A DNA stretch of 64,000 nt from Thiotrichaceae bacterium (GTDB lineage: Bacteria; Pseudomonadota; Gammaproteobacteria; Thiotrichales; Thiotrichaceae), in contig JALSJN010000018.1 in NCBI GenBank assembly GCA_026989335.1, forward strand, positions 1 through 64,000, written 5' to 3'. Shown here piece after piece: positions 5,917 through 14,147 of the stretch. The notes under the pieces are model-generated. The model did not search any database and was not told the origin of the DNA. It was given only the letters and a program-made list of their open reading frames with translations. Numbering within the stretch: position 1 is the stretch's first letter; each line of letters starts with the position of its first letter. A program made the position numbers and the translations under genes.

Positions 5917-7128
5917 ATGAATTCTTTATCAAAAAATACTGTGTCTGTACAAATTGAAAATATAATTATCGGGGGGGGCGCACCGGTCGTTGTTCAGTCG
6001 ATGACAAACACGGATACCGAAGATATAGTACGTACCGTAAAGCAAGTTGCAGAATTGGCTAAAGCGGGTTCTGAGCTGGTTCGAATCACGGTGAATACAT
6101 TGGCAGCAGCAGAGGCTGTTCCAGAGATACGTGAGCGCCTAGATAAAATGGATTGTCACGTCCCGTTAATTGGAGACTTTCATTTTAATGGTCACAAGTT
6201 GTTAACAGCCGTACCTGAATGCGCTAAAGCCTTAGCTAAGTACCGCATAAATCCTGGCAATGTCGGTAAAGGTAAGAAAGGTAACGAGCAGTTTTTACAG
6301 ATGATTGAGTTTGCGGTTAAGTATCATAAAGCCGTGCGCATTGGGGTAAATTGGGGGTCCTTAGATCAACAGTTATTGGCTTCAATGTTGGATGAAAACT
6401 CTAAACTTGAATCTCCTTTAGAGCTAGCAGAAGTTCAACATAATGCATTGATTAAATCAGCGCTAGATAGTGCTTCAAAAGCAGAAGAATACGGGTTAGC
6501 TCACGATAAAATAATTATTTCGTGTAAGCTCAGTGGTGTGCAAGATTTGATACGTGCTTATCAAGAATTATCTGAAAAATGTGATTATCCATTGCACTTG
6601 GGTTTGACCGAAGCGGGCATGGGTAGTAAGGGGGTTGTTGCATCAACAGCGGCATTATCGGTATTGTTACAGCAAGGTATCGGCGATACGATTCGTATAT
6701 CATTAACCCCAGAGCCAGGAGCACCGCGCACTAAAGAAGTAAAAGTTGGACAGCAGATATTACAGTCGTTAGGTTTACGTTCATTTACGCCACAGGTTGT
6801 TGCATGCCCCGGCTGTGGTCGAACATCAAGTGATTATTTTCAGCATTTAGCACAAGATATTGAAGCCTATCTCAATGAGCAAATGCCTGTATGGAAAGGT
6901 CAGTATAATGGGGTCGAAGAAATGTCTGTCGCCGTTATGGGCTGTGTGGTCAATGGGCCGGGCGAAAGTAAACAGGCTAACATCGGTATATCATTACCCG
7001 GCAGTGGTGAAAAACCAGTTGCTCCTGTGTATGAAGATGGCGAAAAAACAGTGACTTTAAAAGGCGATAATATAGCGCAGGAGTTTCAGCAGATTGTTGA
7101 GCGCTATATTGAATCACACTATGCTTAA
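5917..7128 (+). CDS. ispG: 4-hydroxy-3-methylbut-2-en-1-yl diphosphate synthase (flavodoxin)
   Basis: Converts MEcPP to HMBPP in the MEP isoprenoid pathway, using a [4Fe-4S] cluster. It has 403 residues with the full N-terminal TIM barrel ([41 protein letters not shown]) and the C-terminal cluster domain, with cysteines in [13 protein letters not shown] and [14 protein letters not shown]. The position is unusual: in many gammaproteobacteria ispG lies between rodZ and hisS, and in this window those two genes are direct neighbours (at about 60.95 kb) without it. Here ispG follows folK by 4 bp, so it is likely read from the folate transcript. Confidence 0.97.
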   Translation: MNSLSKNTVSVQIENIIIGGGAPVVVQSMTNTDTEDIVRTVKQVAELAKAGSELVRITVNTLAAAEAVPEIRERLDKMDCHVPLIGDFHFNGHKLLTAVPECAKALAKYRINPGNVGKGKKGNEQFLQMIEFAVKYHKAVRIGVNWGSLDQQLLASMLDENSKLESPLELAEVQHNALIKSALDSASKAEEYGLAHDKIIISCKLSGVQDLIRAYQELSEKCDYPLHLGLTEAGMGSKGVVASTAALSVLLQQGIGDTIRISLTPEPGAPRTKEVKVGQQILQSLGLRSFTPQVVACPGCGRTSSDYFQHLAQDIEAYLNEQMPVWKGQYNGVEEMSVAVMGCVVNGPGESKQANIGISLPGSGEKPVAPVYEDGEKTVTLKGDNIAQEFQQIVERYIESHYA

Positions 7129-7168
7129 GCCTCTCCTTAATCAGAGACTCTTAAAGTAGTACTGGTTT

Positions 7169-7891
7169 ATGCTTGGTAACATTCGCATTGTTTTAGTTCG
7201 CACATTTCACCCAGGCAATATAGGATCAGTTGCACGAGCGATGAAAACGATGGGGCTTAAGCAGCTTGTTTTGGTTAACCCAAAAGACTTTCCTTCCGAT
7301 GAGTCGAATAAAATGGCAAGAACGGCAAATGATGTGCTGGAGACTGCAGAAGTGGTTGAAAGCTTATTTGATGCCGTTAAAGATAGCAGTGTAGTCATCG
7401 CCAGTACCGCCCGAGAGAGAGGCTATGATTTACCTTATTTGTGCCCAGAAGAAAGTGCTCAAAAGTTATTGCGAGCATCAAATAACGGTGAGGTAGCTTT
7501 AGTATTTGGCCCGGAACGCATGGGGCTGTCAAATGATGATTTATTACTTTGCAAATATCGAGTAACGATTCCTACACACCCTGACTATTCTTCACTTAAT
7601 ATTGCAGCTGCAGTGCAAACATTGAGCTATGAAATTTATAAAAATGAATTAATAAGTAGTGGTGAAGAATATCCTATTACTGAAAATTCCCCGGATATTG
7701 AATCTACCGAGTTATTCTATAAACATTTAGAAGCTACACTTAATGATATTGAATTTATTAATAAAAAACACCCGGGGAAAGTGATGAGTAAACTTCGACA
7801 AATGTTTAACCGTATTGAAATAACAGAGCTAGAGTTGAATATTATGCGCGGTATTTTAGCCTCCATCGATAAAACAAATAAAAATAAATAA
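7169..7891 (+). CDS. trmJ: tRNA (cytidine/uridine-2'-O-)-methyltransferase TrmJ
   Basis: SPOUT-class enzyme that 2'-O-methylates position 32 of tRNAs. The 240 residues include the SpoU motifs: IRIVLVRTFHPGNIGSVARA (motif 1), LVFGPERMGLSNDDL (motif 2, SAM knot) and IPTHPDYSSLNIAAAVQ (motif 3). The C-terminal helical extension (about 160-240) ends in LRQMFNRIEITELELNIMRG, typical of TrmJ rather than of TrmL. It follows ispG by 40 bp on the same strand and may share its transcript. In many relatives trmJ sits by iscR or suhB, so the context here is not informative. Confidence 0.94.
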   Translation: MLGNIRIVLVRTFHPGNIGSVARAMKTMGLKQLVLVNPKDFPSDESNKMARTANDVLETAEVVESLFDAVKDSSVVIASTARERGYDLPYLCPEESAQKLLRASNNGEVALVFGPERMGLSNDDLLLCKYRVTIPTHPDYSSLNIAAAVQTLSYEIYKNELISSGEEYPITENSPDIESTELFYKHLEATLNDIEFINKKHPGKVMSKLRQMFNRIEITELELNIMRGILASIDKTNKNK

Positions 7892-8019
7892 ATAAAAACT
7901 TGTCTTAATATCAGATAGTCGAGTTATAGGGTAAGGGTAAAGCGATAGGAGGTAATGGGTAAAGAAGCGAGGTCTAATATACTTAATTCACTAAATTATT
8001 AAAACAATAAGGCTATTCA

Positions 8020-10284
8020 GTGGATATTAAACAAACAAGACAATTGCATATTTCATCATTAATACTTAGCTCTCTTTTATTGACAGCTTGTGGCGGTTCA
8101 GAATCTACAAAAACCAATAACGGTGGCGGTGGAGTAACACCTCCAACAACAGCACCTACCGCAAAGCAAATACAGCAACAAGCGATTGCTAAAATTTCGC
8201 AGTATGCAGAGGATGGTAAAAAGGCTCCTACGGTCATAGATTTTAAACAAGCGGGTATTACAGGTGCTAGCAGAGCAAGTTTAGCTAAAATCAATGCGGC
8301 GCTTAGAAAGGTTGCCACTAAGTCAAAAGCAAATACCAAACAAAAAATTCAAGCCATTGTTACTAAGGCCCTCGCACCCATTGTTGCTGAACCAGTGGTG
8401 CTGATTAACGAGGTGTTGGCCAGTAATGTCTATACGAATTTAGACACTGACTATTATGCACATTCTGATTGGATTGAGCTTTACAATCCTAGTAATAAAA
8501 CTGTTGATATTAGTGGCTATAGTTTGAGTGATGATAAGGCGAATCTTAAGAAGTGGTCAATTCCGACGGGAACAAAGATTAAAGCAAATGACTATTTAGT
8601 TATTTGGGCAGATAAAAGAAACATTCAAGGAAAAGCATTACATGCAGACTTTTCATTATCTGCAAAAGGTGAAACGTTAACACTCAAAGGAAAAGCAGGC
8701 ACACTACTAGATACTTTTAAATTTACCAAACAAGACAGTGATATTTCTAGTGCTAAGTTAAACAATAAAATTGTTTTTATGGAGCCTACTCCGGGTAAGA
8801 AAAACACGACGACTTTTGCAGATAATGAACGCAGCAAAGCGCCGATTTTTTCATCATTAAGTGGTTTTAATAATACAAGCTTAGTATTGATGCTTAGCTT
8901 GGATGCTACGGTAAATGCCGACACTTTAATTTATTACACATTAGATGGGTCATTGCCAACGAAGCAGTCAACACCTTATCAGCAGGCGATCACATTGGAT
9001 AAAACTTCGGTTGTACGTGCAATAACTGTCGCAAAAGGTAAGTTTTCTAGTAAGCCTGTTAGCCATACCTACTTTATTGGACATACAACAACGCTACCAG
9101 TGATTTCTTTAATCACTGATGATAAGAACTTAAATGACAATACGATTGGTATTTATACTGATGGCACGAATGGTATCCCTTTAAAACAATGTGATGTTAC
9201 AGAAATGACACCATTCAACTATGCTAATGAATGGTCACGTCCTGTCGATATCGAGTACTTAAACCCGACAACAGGTGCTAGTGAATTTAGCATAAGCGCT
9301 GATTTAGGTATTTCAGGTCAATGCTCAAGGAAAGATGATAAGAAATCTTTTGAAGTTGAGCTGGATAGTAAGTACGGTACAAAACTATTAAATTATAAGC
9401 TTTATCAACAAAAAGATTTAGTACCGATAAAAGACTTCAAATTACGTACCGGTAATGCAGGGTTTGAAATTGCAGATATTTTAGCAGCAAGCATTGTAAA
9501 TACCGGTAAACTCAACATTGATTACCAAGCTTATCAAGCGGTTCAAATGTTTATGAATGGTGAGTACTGGGGTGTTTATAATATCCGTGAGAAAAAAGGC
9601 GGTGATTACTTAAAATCAAACTACCCCACGATGAGTAAAAAGAAAGTCGATATTATTAAAAATGCTGACACGGTAAAACGCGGTGACAGAAAAGACTACG
9701 ATGAGTTAAGGAACTACTTAAGAAACTTAGATTTAAAATTAACCAAGGCTTCTGATTATCAATATGTTACCGATCGAGTTGATGAAAGTAGCTTTATCGA
9801 TTACACAGCATTTATGATTTATAACGGCAACTTTGATTGGGTTTATAGTAATCAGCGTACATGGAAAGAGAAAAAAACAGGTGCAAAATGGCGTTGGATT
9901 TTAGATGATATTGACTTTGGTTTCAGAGCATTTAAAGATGATAACGTTACCTCGAATCTTGAAACAAATAATTTCACTGCTTTAATGACAGACCCATCAG
10001 GTACATTGTTAACACAGTTGTTCCAGTCACTTATGACGAGTACAACCTTTAAGGCTAAGTTTAAAACTCGGTTTAATCAATTGCTAGCAGTGAATGGTGC
10101 ATTGACTCCAGCCGTAATTAATCCACTTGTGGATAAAATAGATAATGAGCGTAAAGATTATATTTTTGAAGGGATGTTTGCAACGCCACAAATTGAATAT
10201 ACAAAGCATATTCAACAGGCGAAAAGTTTTGTTGCTGCACGAAGTGCAATTGTAAAAGCACAGTTGGCAACATTTATTCCATAG
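8020..10284 (+). CDS. Secreted lipoprotein with lamin-tail, chitobiase-C-like and CotH kinase domains
   Basis: A 754-residue probable lipoprotein. The start is GTG at 8020, with AAGG upstream. The signal is LILSSLLLTAC, a clear lipobox with Cys about residue 24, followed by a Gly-rich linker. Domains in order: a helical segment (about 45-115); a lamin-tail domain (about 125-215: LINEVLASN, DWIELYNPS, ISGYSLSDD); a chitobiase/FN3-like domain (about 285-350: YYTLDGSLPT, VVRAITVAKG); and a CotH kinase domain (about 355-700) with LPVISLITDD, EWSRPVDIEYL, KDFKLRTGN, YWGVYNIREKKGGDYL and WRWILDDIDFGF. CotH proteins are protein kinases in spore formers; in gammaproteobacteria their role on the cell surface is not known. 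A second CotH gene in this window (55.0 kb) is broken. A terminator follows directly. The domain calls are by motif recognition. Confidence 0.88.
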   Translation: MDIKQTRQLHISSLILSSLLLTACGGSESTKTNNGGGGVTPPTTAPTAKQIQQQAIAKISQYAEDGKKAPTVIDFKQAGITGASRASLAKINAALRKVATKSKANTKQKIQAIVTKALAPIVAEPVVLINEVLASNVYTNLDTDYYAHSDWIELYNPSNKTVDISGYSLSDDKANLKKWSIPTGTKIKANDYLVIWADKRNIQGKALHADFSLSAKGETLTLKGKAGTLLDTFKFTKQDSDISSAKLNNKIVFMEPTPGKKNTTTFADNERSKAPIFSSLSGFNNTSLVLMLSLDATVNADTLIYYTLDGSLPTKQSTPYQQAITLDKTSVVRAITVAKGKFSSKPVSHTYFIGHTTTLPVISLITDDKNLNDNTIGIYTDGTNGIPLKQCDVTEMTPFNYANEWSRPVDIEYLNPTTGASEFSISADLGISGQCSRKDDKKSFEVELDSKYGTKLLNYKLYQQKDLVPIKDFKLRTGNAGFEIADILAASIVNTGKLNIDYQAYQAVQMFMNGEYWGVYNIREKKGGDYLKSNYPTMSKKKVDIIKNADTVKRGDRKDYDELRNYLRNLDLKLTKASDYQYVTDRVDESSFIDYTAFMIYNGNFDWVYSNQRTWKEKKTGAKWRWILDDIDFGFRAFKDDNVTSNLETNNFTALMTDPSGTLLTQLFQSLMTSTTFKAKFKTRFNQLLAVNGALTPAVINPLVDKIDNERKDYIFEGMFATPQIEYTKHIQQAKSFVAARSAIVKAQLATFIP

Positions 10285-10307
10285 TTTTAGAATTGGATGT
10301 GGATTTT

Positions 10308-10336
10308 AAAAAGGCCACTTACAAGTGGCCTTTTTT
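10308..10336. terminator. Bidirectional intrinsic terminator
   Basis: AAAAAGGCCACTT and AAGTGGCCTTTTT form a 13-bp perfect hairpin with a very short loop, followed by T6 on the plus strand and by T5 on the minus strand. It lies between the converging CotH lipoprotein gene and the HerA-like ATPase gene and should end both transcripts. Confidence 0.93.
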
Positions 10337-10361
10337 ATTCTGATACAACTTAAAAGCGAGG

Positions 10362-12698
10362 TTAAACAGATTTCCAAACAACCGCAATATCATCAATCTG
10401 AATGTCAGTTTTTCTTAGTTTAATTGCAAACTCTTCGATATCTACAGCATCAATATTAAACTCATCGACAAAGTCATCAACCTTGTCTTCGAGTTCTTCT
10501 TCCAGCTCTTCAATGTCATTTTTTATTTTTTCGACACGTTCTTCCTGACGATTAACATCGCCACGTTCTTTCAATACGCGAGAACCCGCTCGACCAATGG
10601 AGGCACGTGATTTTCCAAAAAGAGCACCTAAAACAGTAATGCCGACGTTGATAAATGAATTACTGGTATCTGACTCTTCTTTTTCGAGTTTTTCTTCTGC
10701 TCGACTTAGGCGATCAGTTAAGACCTTTTCTTTTTTAGCATAACGCTCTTTTAAGGTATCAATAGCCTGTTCTTTCTTGTCATCTAAAAGGTCATTGAGG
10801 CGTACCTTGAAGTCTTTTAGAGATTCGTAAGGTTGAGATTCTAACTTAGGCGATTTACAACGAAATAAAGCCAGTTTGTGTTCGTGGTAAAGCCAGTCTT
10901 TTAAACTTTTGGTCGTTTTTCGCAGGTTTTTATCATTAGCAATAAAGTCCGGTACTTCTTCAAACTGAGCATCACTAGGGGCGTTGCGGGGTAATTTCTC
11001 AAAACAGGTTTTTGCCTCATCACTTTGTACGCTGTTATCCCAATCAATAGAGTTATCTACTGGGTTTAGCTCAAGCTTTAAGCAGAGGTTTTCTTCTTCA
11101 TCAATGGCACGTGTTTGGTTAAAATAATTGAGTGTGCATTGCGCCATTACTGATGGTGAAAAACGGCTATTGTCTGATGTGCTTACTTCAAAACGTTGTG
11201 TAATCGAATCATCTAAGTTTGAATAAGAATTAAAGCCTTCATCTTCAGTCGTGCGCTTTTGTGTGGGTATTACTTTTTGATGCTCCTTTAATAACGCTTT
11301 TTGATCTTGCATCAAACTGGCAATTTCATTACGTTTTAACGGGCCTTTTAAATAGCTCATGACCCAACGTGTCCCAAATAAGCGAATGTCATCCAGATGG
11401 GCACTTTTCAAAAAGAAGGTACGCTTCTTTAAGTTAGCCAATAAAGTTTTTATTTCATCTTTATTGTAACTGGCATCAATTTTTCCACCTAGGCCATCAA
11501 TGACTCGGGCAATATCTTGAGTGGTTTGTAAGCGGCCGATAAACCAGGTGCCCATATTGGAAAGCCCTTTGTAATCTAGATCAACAGGATTTTGGGTACT
11601 TAAAACAACCCCGATGCCATAAGCACGAGCTTGTTTTAAAAGTAATAGCATGGGTTGTTTGCTGGGTGGGTTCTTAGTAGGAGGGAAAAAACCAAAAATC
11701 TCATCCATGTAAAGTAACGTTTTTAAAGCAGATGTGCCACTTTGTCGGCGCATCCAAGCAATAAACTTATTTAACAGCAAAGTAACAAAAAACATTCTTT
11801 CGTTATCACTGAGGTGTGAAATTGAGAAAATAGCGACTTTAGCTTTTCCATTCTCATCATAAAGCATGTTTTGAATATCAATACTCTCGCCTTCAAGCCA
11901 AGCTTTGAAGGTAGGTGAGGCAATAATTGAATTAAACTTAGTTGCAAACTTAAAGCGTTCTGCTTGTGGGTAGAAATCATCGAGGGGCAATACACCAATT
12001 TTTTTAAAAGGTGGGCTGATAATTCGAGCAATTAAGTCCTCTAAACTAAGGTCATCACCTTCTAGCCAAGATGTGGTAATAAGTTGAGCGAGTAAGATCG
12101 TTTCTTTTGATTCTACGGGGTTAGCTTCTATGCCGATGAGCGAGAGTAGGCTGCTGACGGTGGAATTGATATACGATGAAAAGCTATCACTGTCCTCCAT
12201 AACCTGTGGTGGCGGAACATCAAGCGAGCTTAAAACATTAACACTAACGCCAGCACTACTACCGGGTGTGTATATCGTTTTTTGAACACGACTAAAGCGT
12301 TCAACACGGTCAGTATCTTGATGAGAGCTTTCTACCCCATTCTGCCACATACTGGCGATTTTCTCGGCATAACTTGCGGCATCTTGATCTTTACTATGAG
12401 CTTCATCACTTACCCAAGGCTCAAATGATTGCGGTGAGAACTGTGGGTCAACTAAACATAAATTGCCCATATCACCTTTCGGGTCGATGATAATTGAAGG
12501 GATGTTATCAATAGCAGCCTCTTCAATGATGCCGACACCAAGGCCAGTTTTACCACTTCCCGTCATGCCGATGATAGTGGCATGGGTAGTAAAGTTTTTG
12601 TTTTTTAATAAGGTGAGTGCTTCGGTCGCTTCAAGCGTGTTTTTATCAATATCATTACCAAGATAAAACAGACCTAGTTTTTCGTATAACTCTTTCAT
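10362..12698 (-). CDS. HerA/DUF87-type P-loop ATPase
   Basis: A 778-residue cytoplasmic ATPase of the HerA/FtsK branch. Walker A is IIGMTGSGKTG (44-51) and Walker B is LLYMDEIFGF (about 328-337, catalytic Glu 333), with a sensor-like LSTQNP (about 371) and an arginine-finger region in WFIGRLQTTQDI. The first 60 residues give VLL-less but typical binding of DNA-translocase ATPases. The C-terminal part (about 600-745) is highly charged with two coiled-coil stretches (KKEKVLTDRLSRAEEKLEKE; KIKNDIEELEEELEDK) around a short hydrophobic Gly segment (VGITVLGALFG). No NurA nuclease or Sir2-like partner is next to it, so it is not an obvious repair or defence pair. The gene stands alone on the minus strand. 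Substrate and role are unknown. Confidence 0.75.
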   Translation of the reverse strand: MKELYEKLGLFYLGNDIDKNTLEATEALTLLKNKNFTTHATIIGMTGSGKTGLGVGIIEEAAIDNIPSIIIDPKGDMGNLCLVDPQFSPQSFEPWVSDEAHSKDQDAASYAEKIASMWQNGVESSHQDTDRVERFSRVQKTIYTPGSSAGVSVNVLSSLDVPPPQVMEDSDSFSSYINSTVSSLLSLIGIEANPVESKETILLAQLITTSWLEGDDLSLEDLIARIISPPFKKIGVLPLDDFYPQAERFKFATKFNSIIASPTFKAWLEGESIDIQNMLYDENGKAKVAIFSISHLSDNERMFFVTLLLNKFIAWMRRQSGTSALKTLLYMDEIFGFFPPTKNPPSKQPMLLLLKQARAYGIGVVLSTQNPVDLDYKGLSNMGTWFIGRLQTTQDIARVIDGLGGKIDASYNKDEIKTLLANLKKRTFFLKSAHLDDIRLFGTRWVMSYLKGPLKRNEIASLMQDQKALLKEHQKVIPTQKRTTEDEGFNSYSNLDDSITQRFEVSTSDNSRFSPSVMAQCTLNYFNQTRAIDEEENLCLKLELNPVDNSIDWDNSVQSDEAKTCFEKLPRNAPSDAQFEEVPDFIANDKNLRKTTKSLKDWLYHEHKLALFRCKSPKLESQPYESLKDFKVRLNDLLDDKKEQAIDTLKERYAKKEKVLTDRLSRAEEKLEKEESDTSNSFINVGITVLGALFGKSRASIGRAGSRVLKERGDVNRQEERVEKIKNDIEELEEELEDKVDDFVDEFNIDAVDIEEFAIKLRKTDIQIDDIAVVWKSV

Positions 12699-12700
12699 AA

Positions 12701-12722
12701 TCCACCTTTTTATATTTGGTGG
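12701..12722 (-). promoter_or_regulatory. Small hairpin covering the ribosome binding site of the HerA-like gene
   Basis: On the minus strand CCACC (12718-12722) can pair with the GGTGG (12702-12706) of the Shine-Dalgarno AAGGTGG that lies 3 bp before the ATG at 12698, with an A/T-only loop. The stem is only 5 bp, so the effect, if any, would be mild. This site also supports the choice of start. Confidence 0.35.
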
Positions 12723-12833
12723 TAATAATAGCTAAAGAACGGTGTTTTTAATACTGGAAATGTGATTATCCTTACAGTTTTTATTTACTTTTTAAGATTG
12801 TTAAGAGCGAATAGAAATAAAGAAAATAATAGC

Positions 12834-14084
12834 TTATTCATTAGTCCAACGTGTCGTGAAGTTTTCTTTAACGATATTAGTTATAGAGCCTGACTTGTTT
12901 TTTCTGCAAGCTTGCCCCGGTAAGCACCAGTTTAACTGAGTACGACAGTGGTTAAACCATTTTATATCGCTAAAAATAGGGTTCACTGCTTCAGGGTGTG
13001 CTGCCAACATTAAGCCGCCTGATGATGGCGTGGATGAGTGTCGAGATTCACACTGGGAATCTTTAATGCGTATTTTATTGGCTTTAAAGTTAACGCCTAC
13101 GCTATTGTTATTGTTTGAATATACAGAAATGGCTGCATTCGAAATATGTAGTAAATCAAGGTTTTCAACTAGCATATTGTCACTACCTGTATCAGCGATT
13201 ACCCCCGCTCCATTTTGACTCCAATTCCCGTTTATTAAGCCATTTTTTATAATGATATTGTCAGAATCATAGGCGTTAATGTTATCTTCAGAATGTGATT
13301 GATTTTTATAATTCTTTGCGTAGAAAGTCGTCAATATAGAATTATTTGAACGATTAAACTGCACACATTGTCCACGAGGGAAGGGGCCTCTCATATCGTA
13401 ACAACGAATATACGATAATGTGGTTTTAGGGCTATTGACTGCGTAAATCCCAGATGATGCTTGATAGCTTGAAAGCCCTGTTATAGTGGCCTCAGGTGTA
13501 TTTTTTAACAAGATGCCTAGTCGACTATCTGCAGGCTTTATTTTTTGCCCCCAACACTCACTAGTCTTTAAATTATCACTGGATGATCGTGGGCAATGAG
13601 GTCCTGTAGCGGGTGCTGAAAGGCTAACTAATTTAAGGTTGTTGATACGTAAACCTTGGGCGTTATAAGCACAAATACCGCTGTTAGCGTGATAAATGGT
13701 TACATTACTGATGGTGATATTTTTGTAAGCGCTAATAGTTATTCCACAGTTATTGTCTTTACCTGCATAAATAGTTTTATTTTTAATAACCTGATTGTGT
13801 TTAGAAACAATAATAGGGCGATGCAGTGCATTGTTGTATTGCTGGGCTGCGCGTTTTTTTTCTTGATCAAGCGTAGCAACGTTAAATTTTTCATTGTTAA
13901 TTATTTCTGCAAAACTGAGTTTTTTTGTATTGTTATTGTACTGAACGTTGTTTGTGTTTTTTTCAGTAATCGTGAGCTTGTTTTTAATGTCACTCTGGGT
14001 GACTGAACCGTCATTATCGCTACAGCCACCAGCTATAATAGAAAGCAGAATAAAGAAAAATGCAGTAGTTAATGATATTTTCAT
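12834..14084 (-). CDS. Right-handed parallel beta-helix lipoprotein, copy A
   Basis: A 416-residue secreted protein. The signal ends in a lipobox (SIIAGGC, Cys about 21). From about residue 95 it has the repeating short-strand pattern of a right-handed beta-helix (CGITISAYKNITISNVTIY, ICAYNAQGLRINNL, then AVNSPKTTLSYIRC and DNIIIKNGLINGNW). Many cysteines are conserved with copy B next door (PHCPRSS, SECWG, PRGQC, DSQC, NHCR, WCLPGQAC), suggesting disulfides. The C-terminus is RWTNE in both. It is 63 bp behind copy B on the same strand, a likely two-gene operon from a tandem duplication. Such folds often bind or cut polysaccharides, but I see no catalytic signature to assign an activity. It differs from copy B by a shorter N-terminal linker. 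Confidence 0.8.
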   Translation of the reverse strand: MKISLTTAFFFILLSIIAGGCSDNDGSVTQSDIKNKLTITEKNTNNVQYNNNTKKLSFAEIINNEKFNVATLDQEKKRAAQQYNNALHRPIIVSKHNQVIKNKTIYAGKDNNCGITISAYKNITISNVTIYHANSGICAYNAQGLRINNLKLVSLSAPATGPHCPRSSSDNLKTSECWGQKIKPADSRLGILLKNTPEATITGLSSYQASSGIYAVNSPKTTLSYIRCYDMRGPFPRGQCVQFNRSNNSILTTFYAKNYKNQSHSEDNINAYDSDNIIIKNGLINGNWSQNGAGVIADTGSDNMLVENLDLLHISNAAISVYSNNNNSVGVNFKANKIRIKDSQCESRHSSTPSSGGLMLAAHPEAVNPIFSDIKWFNHCRTQLNWCLPGQACRKNKSGSITNIVKENFTTRWTNE

Positions 14085-14147
14085 ACTTCTAAGAGCTTGG
14101 TTTCTAGTTAAGCCGTGTTAGGCTTATTGCTAAACGCCTAAAACTAC

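Noticed and set aside
10362..12698. HerA-based antiphage defence system
   Set aside because: No Sir2, DUF4297 or NurA partner is adjacent; the converging and diverging neighbours are lipoproteins.
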